A DNA stretch of 6,263 nt from Alphaproteobacteria bacterium (GTDB lineage: Bacteria; Pseudomonadota; Alphaproteobacteria; Kiloniellales; J153), in NCBI GenBank assembly GCA_003693905.1, contig RFLL01000383.1, positions 1 through 6,263 on the forward strand, given 5' to 3'. Shown in pieces: positions 1-5,078 of the stretch. Made by a program: the position numbers and the translations under genes. A model generated the notes under the pieces. The model worked only from the letters and a program-made list of their open reading frames with translations, searched no databases and was not told the DNA's origin. Numbering within the stretch: the first letter of the stretch is position 1; each line of letters begins with the position of its first letter.

Positions 1-163
1 ACGCCAGGAGCGGTTGCCGACGATCAGTCTGATGCGCCGCGTCGTCGACCGCCTCAACCTGCTGCGCTCGGCCCAGGCCAGCAAGATCTGGGCCGAGCGC
101 AGCAGGTTGAGGCGGTCGACGACGCGGCGCATCAGACTGATCGTCGGCAACCGCTCCTGGCGT
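1..163. repeat. Perfect 76-bp inverted repeat with 11-base spacer (probable fold-back artefact)
   Basis: Bases 1-76 are the exact reverse complement of bases 88-163, checked base by base with no mismatch; bases 77-87 form the spacer. The repeat lies entirely in protein-coding sequence: bases 163 down to 88 continue the tadC reading frame, and bases 76 down to 1 are the same sequence turned round. The arm begins exactly at the first base of the window. Perfect long arms with a short loop at a sequence end are typical of snap-back chimeras from strand-displacement amplification, or of assembler fold-back. A natural transcription terminator has far shorter arms and would not contain conserved codons of the gene. 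A real palindromic rearrangement is possible but less likely. Confidence 0.95.
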
Positions 164-357
164 CGCCGCGGCCCGACGACGCCGGCGCGCAGGGCTTCGC
201 GCTGGGCCGCGATGATCTTGATGCGCCGGGCCGCCGGGTCACGGTGAAGCAGGGTCATCCACACGCTCACCGTCACCATGCCGGCTGACATGGCGGCCAT
301 GACGACCAGCAGGTCGTCGGGCGAGATGCCGAGTGATTCGAGCACGGTTTCGATCAT
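1..357 (-). CDS. tadC: TadC (CpaH) type II secretion F-domain platform protein, 5' part only, 3' end lost at fold-back
   Basis: This is the start of the second inner-membrane platform protein of the Tad pilus, which normally pairs with TadB and transmits the work of the CpaF ATPase. The frame starts with ATG at 357-355 and is open to base 1 (119 codons). Only residues 1-90 (bases 357-88) are credible. They hold a hydrophobic membrane segment at about residues 16-37, then a basic cytoplasmic stretch with motifs typical of TadC N-termini (RDPAARRIK, LMRRVVDRLNLLR). Residues 91-119 run through the loop and inverted arm and do not look like TadC. The conserved F domain, expected in a protein of about 300-330 residues, is absent. 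The start overlaps the tadB stop as ATGA, and GGTGAAG lies 8 bases upstream. Identity rests on this N-terminus plus its position after tadB. The truncation is probably technical, not a real pseudogene. Confidence 0.85.
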   Translation of the reverse strand, partial: MIETVLESLGISPDDLLVVMAAMSAGMVTVSVWMTLLHRDPAARRIKIIAAQREALRAGVVGPRRRQERLPTISLMRRVVDRLNLLRSAQILLAWAERSRLRRSTTRRIRLIVGNRSWR

Positions 358-1367
358 ACTTCGAACTTCACCATGCGATACATGACCGCGCTGCCGGCCG
401 CCACCATGAACAGGCCGAACCCGATCAGGGCCTGGCCTCGTGGATCCCGGAACAGGCCGAGGATGTATTCGCTGTTGACCAGATAGATGAGCAGGGTCAT
501 GACGAACGGCAGCGAGCCGATGATATAGGCGCTGGCCTTGGCTTCCGACGACAGGGCGCGGATCTTGCGTTTGAGCTGTCGACGCCCGCGCAGCACGTCG
601 GACAGGTTGCCGAGAGTTTCCGCCAGGTTGCCGCCGGTCTCGCTTTGGATCGACAGGGCAATGGTGAAGAAGTTGAACTCCTGCAGATCGAGCCGCCGCG
701 AGGCCTCCCACAGCACCTCGTCAAGAGGCCGGCCGATCCGTACGCCATCGGTGATGCGCTTGAATTCGGTGCCGACGGGATCGGCGATCTCTTCGCTTGC
801 GGTGCGGATCGATTCGGTCACCGGCAGGCCGGCCTTGATTCCGCGCACCATCAGGTCGATGGCGTCGGGGAACAGATCGATGAACTTGGCCTGGCGCCGT
901 TTGATGCGCACGCCGAGGAACACGTGCGGCAGCAGCAGCCCGGCCGTAATGCCGATCAGGACGGCGGGAATCAGCGGCCAGTTCCACAGCATGTTTGCCG
1001 CCACAAGGCCGAGGGTGCCGATCAGCAGACTGGCCAGAACGTAGATGCCGATGGAAATCGACAGCCCGGCGCGCTCGATGCGCAGGCGCAGGAGTTCCTG
1101 CCGCGGCATGAGGCGCCGAATGATATGGTCGAGTACATTGATATCACTCGCCCTTTTCTGCGGCCGGGCGATCGAGATCTGGGCCGTGGTCGGTGCCTTC
1201 TTTTCATGGTTGAGCCGGATGCGGGCGATGCGCCGGCTGAGCGTCTTGCGCCCCCCGTCACCGGTCAGCAGAACCACGATGATCAGAAGCAGGCCGAGCG
1301 GCAGGGAAATCGTCGCCGCCAGCGCAATGTCCGGATTATCGGCGAGGAAACTTTGCAGGCCGGCCAT
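354..1367 (-). CDS. tadB: TadB (CpaG) type II secretion F-domain inner-membrane platform protein
   Basis: TadB is an inner-membrane platform protein of the Flp/Tad pilus and is thought to work with TadC and the CpaF ATPase in pilin polymerisation. With the start at ATG 1367-1365 it has 337 residues, a usual length for the family. Hydrophobic segments lie at about 14-35, 103-123, 131-151, 280-297 and 313-330. The GspF/T2SF domain spans about 159-297, with the family-typical stretches FIDLFPDAIDLMVRGIKAG (162-180) and QSETGGNLAETLGNLSDVLR (241-260). The C-terminus MVKFEV resembles alphaproteobacterial TadB proteins. An in-frame GTG at 1376 would add three residues, but it would overlap the GGAG ribosome site, so the ATG is preferred. 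That ATG shares a base with the cpaF stop (TGATG), and the tadB stop overlaps the tadC start, so expression is probably coupled. No broken or missing motif was seen. Confidence 0.95.
   Translation of the reverse strand: MAGLQSFLADNPDIALAATISLPLGLLLIIVVLLTGDGGRKTLSRRIARIRLNHEKKAPTTAQISIARPQKRASDINVLDHIIRRLMPRQELLRLRIERAGLSISIGIYVLASLLIGTLGLVAANMLWNWPLIPAVLIGITAGLLLPHVFLGVRIKRRQAKFIDLFPDAIDLMVRGIKAGLPVTESIRTASEEIADPVGTEFKRITDGVRIGRPLDEVLWEASRRLDLQEFNFFTIALSIQSETGGNLAETLGNLSDVLRGRRQLKRKIRALSSEAKASAYIIGSLPFVMTLLIYLVNSEYILGLFRDPRGQALIGFGLFMVAAGSAVMYRMVKFEV
366..372 (-). promoter_or_regulatory. Ribosome binding site of tadC
   Basis: GGTGAAG on the minus strand lies 8 bases before the tadC ATG, inside the last codons of tadB. 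With the ATGA stop/start overlap it suggests translational coupling of tadB and tadC. The match to the anti-Shine-Dalgarno sequence is moderate. Confidence 0.5.
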
Positions 1368-3079
1368 CACATGCACTCCATCAGGCGGCGTTCGAGGCCG
1401 AAATAGGAGGCCTTGGGGGCGAAGTGCGGACGCAGCCCGGTGGAGCGGAACGTGCCCTTGAGCATGCCGTCCAAGCCTTCGCCTTCGAACTCGTAGACGA
1501 ACAGATCCTGGGTGGTGATGATATCCCCCTCCATACCGATGACTTCGGTGATGTGGGTGATGCGACGCATGCCATCGCGCATGCGCGAGACCTGAATGAT
1601 CATGTCGATGGCCGCGGCGATCTGTGTGCGCACCGCCTTGGCCGGCAGATTGATTCCGGCCATGCCGACCATGTTTTCAAGGCGGGTCAACGCCTCGCGC
1701 GGGCGGTTGGCGTGGATTGTGCCGAGCGAGCCGTCATGGCCGGTGTTCATGGCCTGCAACATGTCCACCGCTTCGGCGCCGCGCACCTCGCCGAGGATGA
1801 TGCGGTCGGGGCGCATGCGCAGCGCGTTCTTGACCAGATCGCGCATCGTAATCTCGCCGGTTCCCTCAAGGTTGGGAGGGCGCGTTTCGAGGCGCACGAC
1901 ATGCGGTTGCTGCAACTGCAATTCGGCCGCGTCTTCGATGGTGACGATGCGTTCGCGCTCGTCGATCATCTGCGACAGGGCGTTGAGCAGGGTCGTCTTA
2001 CCGGACCCGGTGCCGCCGGATATGAGGATGTTGAGACGGCTGCGGGCAGCAATCTTGAGCACCGTGCCCATCGCTTCGGACATGTTGTTCTGGCGCACCA
2101 TCATGTCTAGAGTGATGGACTTTTTGGCGAACTTACGAATCGAGATGGCCGGGCCGTCGATGGCCAGCGGCGGAATGATGATGTTGACACGGCTGCCGTC
2201 CTGGAGACGGGCATCGACAAGCGGCACTGTTTCGTCCACCCGCCGCCCGACGAAGGACACGATTCGCCGGGCGATGTTCAGAACATGGTCGTTGTTGCGG
2301 AACTTGACGTCGGTCGGCTCCAGCTTGCCGCGACGTTCGACATAGACCTGTTGCGGGCCGTTGATCATGATGTCGGTGATGGATTCGTCTGCCAGCAGAG
2401 GCTCCAGCGGGCCCAGACCGAGCATGTCGTCGAGCAGCAGCTCGACGACCGATTGCTGCTCGACGGCATTGAGACGGATCTTCTGTTCGGCCAGGACCTC
2501 GTTCACGATCTCGCGGAGCTGATGGGACAGCTCGTCGCGCGGAAGTTGCGAGGCGGCCGAGATGTCGAGCCGCTCCATCACCGACGGTTCGATCCGGTCC
2601 TTGGTCTCCAGCACCGTCGCCGAGATGCTCGGCGGACCGCTTTTGGCATGCCCCCCGGAAGAGCGCGTTTCGGACGCCTCGCGGTGACTCGGCCGTGGTG
2701 CCAGGATGTCGTGCGCGGGGGCATCGACTCCGGTGGCCGGCACCGGCGTTGATGCCGGTGCCTCGGGCGCGGGCGGGGCCTTCGGGCTCTGGTGCAGCAA
2801 CCATGTGATCAGTGCCGCGACCAGGTTGCGTCGATCGAGAAGATTCAGGATCGCCGAATCGGATTCGGTCGCTTCGGTCACGATCTGGCCGATGCGCACC
2901 GCAAGTTCGGGTCGGGGCAGGGTGCCGACGTCGTCGTGTTCGAAGGCTTCGAGGACGATCGGTTTCAGATCTTCGAGATAGCGCGCCAGCTTTGCATCGC
3001 GGTCGCGAAAGCTGCCTGGCGCGGCACCTTCACGCCCCTCGGCCGCTTTCGATCCGACGCGCGCGGTCGTGCCGTCCAT
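1367..3079 (-). CDS. cpaF: CpaF (TadA) pilus assembly secretion ATPase with duplicated N-terminal domain
   Basis: CpaF is the hexameric cytoplasmic ATPase of the GspE/VirB11 superfamily that powers Tad pilus assembly at the TadB/TadC platform. The C-terminal RecA-like core is complete: Walker A GGTGSGKTT (355-363), an acidic box TIEDAAELQL (380-389), Walker B region RIILGEVRGAE (426-436) and a His box GHDGSLGTIHANRP (447-460). The N-terminal ATPase domain starts near 219 (LGLGPLEPLL, ITDIMINGP). At 570 residues it is longer than many CpaF proteins (roughly 420-500). The extra length is a helical segment at 38-99 that repeats the usual N-terminal segment at 163-224, joined by an Ala/Pro-rich linker at about 97-157. 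The start is the only ATG upstream of the first copy; no strong ribosome site is visible there. The ATG is 6 bases after the cpaE stop, and the stop overlaps tadB. Function is highly secure; the exact start is less so. Confidence 0.97.
   Translation of the reverse strand: MDGTTARVGSKAAEGREGAAPGSFRDRDAKLARYLEDLKPIVLEAFEHDDVGTLPRPELAVRIGQIVTEATESDSAILNLLDRRNLVAALITWLLHQSPKAPPAPEAPASTPVPATGVDAPAHDILAPRPSHREASETRSSGGHAKSGPPSISATVLETKDRIEPSVMERLDISAASQLPRDELSHQLREIVNEVLAEQKIRLNAVEQQSVVELLLDDMLGLGPLEPLLADESITDIMINGPQQVYVERRGKLEPTDVKFRNNDHVLNIARRIVSFVGRRVDETVPLVDARLQDGSRVNIIIPPLAIDGPAISIRKFAKKSITLDMMVRQNNMSEAMGTVLKIAARSRLNILISGGTGSGKTTLLNALSQMIDERERIVTIEDAAELQLQQPHVVRLETRPPNLEGTGEITMRDLVKNALRMRPDRIILGEVRGAEAVDMLQAMNTGHDGSLGTIHANRPREALTRLENMVGMAGINLPAKAVRTQIAAAIDMIIQVSRMRDGMRRITHITEVIGMEGDIITTQDLFVYEFEGEGLDGMLKGTFRSTGLRPHFAPKASYFGLERRLMECM
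1376..1379 (-). promoter_or_regulatory. Ribosome binding site deciding the tadB start
   Basis: GGAG on the minus strand ends 8 bases before the ATG at 1367, within the last codons of cpaF. An upstream in-frame GTG begins on the last G of this motif, so it cannot use it. This favours the shorter, 337-residue TadB. Confidence 0.6.
2408..2593 (-). other. CpaF N-terminal helical domain, canonical copy 2 (residues 163-224)
   Basis: This is the copy expected in ordinary CpaF proteins: it leads directly into LGLGPLEPLL, the entry to the ATPase N-domain. Its key anchors are LPRDELSHQLREIVNEVL (179-196) and VVELLLDDMLGLGPL (211-225). It is the partner of the divergent extra copy at residues 38-99. 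Confidence 0.6.
2783..2968 (-). other. CpaF N-terminal helical domain, extra copy 1 (residues 38-99)
   Basis: This segment aligns without gaps to residues 163-224 of the same protein, shifted by exactly 125 residues. Shared positions (first copy) include P40, V42, E44, L54-P55-R56, E58-L59, I66-V67, E69, L78-N79, V87, L90, L95 and P99, about 17 identities in 62. Many other positions are conservative hydrophobic swaps. The lack of gaps suggests an internal duplication that has since diverged. It could instead be an unrelated helical bundle with chance similarity, but the LPR-x-EL and IV-x-E anchors argue against this. Confidence 0.6.
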
Positions 3080-3085
3080 GGCGGA

Positions 3086-4339
3086 TCAACCCCGCTTGAA
3101 CAGACGCGCAAGAGACAGCTTTTTCTTCGCCCCCTGCGCGTTCTTGTCTGCATTCTGCGCCAGATATCCTTCGGAGATTTTGTCGGCGATCTTGTGCAAC
3201 ACCTTGGCGGCGGGGCTTTTGGGGCTCATCTGAACCAGAGGTTTGCCGTTGTTCGCGGCCTGAGTGAAGGCCTTGCGATCTTCCGGGATCACGAAGTCGA
3301 CCTTGTGGCCGAGGGCGCGTTGGAAGTCCTTGGGCGCCATTCCAGCTCCCGATCCGGTCCGGCTGGCCACGACGAAGACCGATTTTCCCGCCGCCGCCTC
3401 TTCAATCCCGGTCAGAAGACGCATCGTGTCGCGCAGACCGGACAGGGTCAGCTCGGTCACGACCAGAATGATGCTGCTGGCCTCGAACACCCGTTCCCGC
3501 ACGGCGAAGGCCGAGCGCGGCAGGTCCGCCACGATGCACTCGTTCGTGCGCCCCAGGGCCTCGAACAGAACGTCGATTGCTTCGGGGTTGAACACGATCT
3601 GCTGGGCCAGGGTTTCTTCCGTGGCCATCACCGATAGGCGTTCGCTCAGCTTCGCGGTCGCGCTTTCTATGAACAGGCTGTCGATGCGGTTGGGGCTTTC
3701 CAGGGCTTCGCGCAGGCCGCGGGTCGGCTCCAGGTCGAGCGAAAGGGCGACCGTGCCGAATTCCAGATCGAGATCGACGAGGGCGGTGCGCAGCTTCTTG
3801 TCCTGGCTGAGAAGCCACGCCAGATTGACGGCGAGGCTGCTGGCACCGACGCCGCCGCGGGCGCCAACGATGCTGATGCGCTGCACCTTGGCGGTGGCCG
3901 GTTCGGCGCTGGAGGCATTCGCCACCGGCGCATCGGTGCGGCACAGGGCCGCCGCCAGGGCCTTTTCGGTCACCGGCTTGACCAGATAATCCGTAATCCC
4001 GGCGCCGACCATTTCCCGGTACAGGTTGATGTCGTTGATGGTTCCGATGCCGATCAGGCGCGTTTCCTCGCTGAACGCGGCCGTCAGCGACAGCATCGCG
4101 GTGAGCGGCGCCGATGAATCGCCGATATCGACGATCAGGACCTTGGGGGTCGGCGCATCGGCCAGATATTCGAGCGCCTGCTGGCTGCCCCCGTCGCGGA
4201 CCACGGGTTCGTCGAAAAACTGCCGCGCCACCGATTCGACCACGCCGTGGGTCTGGTTGTCGCCGACGAAGGCAACACATTCCGCGGCGGTGTTTTCAAC
4301 CGGCGTCTGGACGTCGAGGAATTTTTCAGCCGTGCTCAT
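3086..4339 (-). CDS. cpaE: CpaE (TadZ) receiver / ParA-MinD-like pilus localisation protein
   Basis: CpaE/TadZ proteins place the Tad machine in the cell, often at a pole. This one has 417 residues. Residues 20-135 form a CheY-like receiver domain with D27, D71, T100 and the K121-P122 pair. Residues 153-395 form a ParA/MinD-type ATPase domain with a deviant P-loop GARGGVGASS (159-168), VDLDLEFG (188-195) and Walker B-like IVADLP (269-274). The P-loop has Arg (161) for the signature Lys and Ala (166) for the usual catalytic Lys, a kind of change known in the TadZ family, so nucleotide binding may be kept with weak or no hydrolysis. The C-terminus (KKKLSLARLFKRG) is a short basic amphipathic stretch like the membrane-targeting tail of MinD. 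The ATG is 11 bases after the cpaD stop, with only a weak ribosome site, so coupling to cpaD is likely. The stop is 6 bases from cpaF. Confidence 0.95.
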   Translation of the reverse strand: MSTAEKFLDVQTPVENTAAECVAFVGDNQTHGVVESVARQFFDEPVVRDGGSQQALEYLADAPTPKVLIVDIGDSSAPLTAMLSLTAAFSEETRLIGIGTINDINLYREMVGAGITDYLVKPVTEKALAAALCRTDAPVANASSAEPATAKVQRISIVGARGGVGASSLAVNLAWLLSQDKKLRTALVDLDLEFGTVALSLDLEPTRGLREALESPNRIDSLFIESATAKLSERLSVMATEETLAQQIVFNPEAIDVLFEALGRTNECIVADLPRSAFAVRERVFEASSIILVVTELTLSGLRDTMRLLTGIEEAAAGKSVFVVASRTGSGAGMAPKDFQRALGHKVDFVIPEDRKAFTQAANNGKPLVQMSPKSPAAKVLHKIADKISEGYLAQNADKNAQGAKKKLSLARLFKRG

Positions 4340-4350
4340 GTCTGCCCGGA

Positions 4351-5061
4351 TCAGTTCGTCGACTCGGTTTTCAACTCTTTGACCTTGTCTTCACGGTAGC
4401 GCTGAATGCTCTGCGCGGCCGCTTCGCCGTCGGCGGGACCGATCTGGCGCCCGCGTTCGAGGTCGAGCGGGTCAACGACCATGCGCCCGAGTATGGTTGC
4501 GCTGCTGCAACCCCATATGTGCGTCGGCCGCGGCCCGTAGATCGTCTTCGGCGTCGAACAGTCGGGCTCGATCACCATGGCCCGGGTGAGCGTCACCACG
4601 GTGGCGTCTTCGGGCCGGGTCAGTGACGGTTGGGTGCGATCCGGCACCACGGCGCTGATGCCGAAGCGGTAAAGCACCTCGTTCAGGGCTTCGAGACGGG
4701 CTGCCGTCAGGCCGTCGTGATAACCGGCGGCATCACGCGGACCGTCGATTTCTACCCGGGCCTCAAGAGCGTTGTTGTCACGCAGAAAGGCGTTCAGGCG
4801 CGCCAGCTCGTCGGCGCCGAGCTTCGCCTCGCCGTCCGGGAACCGCACCGTGTAGGTCATGGTCACGGTTTCCACCTGCGGTTCGATCAACGGCGGTTGC
4901 AGACGTATCAGAGAGTGATAGAGGCGATGCTCCGGAACGGTATCGCTTTCGGGGCCGGCGTCGGGATTGAGGGCACAGCCGCCCAACGTGCCGGCCAGCG
5001 CACCCGCCAATGCCAGCGTCGTCACGGCCTTCGGGCACCTGCGCGGTATGGCTTTGCTCAT
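4351..5061 (-). CDS. cpaD: CpaD Tad pilus outer-membrane lipoprotein
   Basis: CpaD is the Tad lipoprotein that supports assembly or localisation of the CpaC secretin. The 236-residue protein starts with a basic, then hydrophobic signal peptide and a lipobox LGGC with the lipidated cysteine at C29; Ala at the next position fits outer-membrane sorting. The family signature is clear near the end: GCSSATILGRMVVDPLDLERG (read from 184), PADG at 209-212, RYR at 221-223. C168 and C185 could form a periplasmic disulfide. Residues about 70-136 resemble an OmpA-like peptidoglycan-binding domain (VRFPDGEAKLGADELARLN, then DGPRDAAG and LTAARLEAL). The ATG has a good ribosome site (GAGGGA, 9 bases upstream) and lies 17 bases after the cpaC stop, the widest gap in the operon. 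Family identity is firm; the OmpA-like part is an inference from motif spacing. Confidence 0.93.
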   Translation of the reverse strand: MSKAIPRRCPKAVTTLALAGALAGTLGGCALNPDAGPESDTVPEHRLYHSLIRLQPPLIEPQVETVTMTYTVRFPDGEAKLGADELARLNAFLRDNNALEARVEIDGPRDAAGYHDGLTAARLEALNEVLYRFGISAVVPDRTQPSLTRPEDATVVTLTRAMVIEPDCSTPKTIYGPRPTHIWGCSSATILGRMVVDPLDLERGRQIGPADGEAAAQSIQRYREDKVKELKTESTN

Positions 5062-5070
5062 GAGCGGGCT

Positions 5071-5076
5071 TCCCTC
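5071..5076 (-). promoter_or_regulatory. Ribosome binding site of cpaD
   Basis: GAGGGA (continuing AG) on the minus strand lies 9 bases before the cpaD ATG in the 17-base gap after cpaC. It is the strongest ribosome site in the window and suggests that cpaD can be initiated independently. Confidence 0.6.
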
Positions 5077-5078
5077 GT

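Noticed and set aside
14..247. Plus-strand open frame containing SLMRRVVDRLNLLR, which looks like TadC
   Set aside because: The TadC-like residues come from the flipped arm of the inverted repeat. The rest reads antisense to tadC, so it is not a second gene.
333..1406. Long plus-strand open frame (357 codons) opposite tadB
   Set aside because: It lies antisense to a fully conserved TadB, has no recognisable domain and a composition rich in Gln, Asp, Gly and Arg typical of the reverse frame of a high-GC gene.
2739..2762. Perfect 9-bp hairpin with 6-base loop (GGCACCGGC / GCCGGTGCC) inside cpaF
   Set aside because: It falls in the Ala/Pro-rich linker (residues 106-114), where GC-rich repeated codons easily create such stems. 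There is no T-tract and it is mid-gene, so a terminator or attenuator is not supported.
3836..3865. CpaE as a dead or mutated ATPase because the P-loop lacks the usual lysines
   Set aside because: Altered P-loops of this kind are characteristic of the TadZ/CpaE family, so this is not evidence of decay.
4340..4350. Possible promoter or regulatory site in the gaps between genes
   Set aside because: The gaps are only 6, 11 and 17 bases, too short for a promoter, and only ribosome-site patterns are present.
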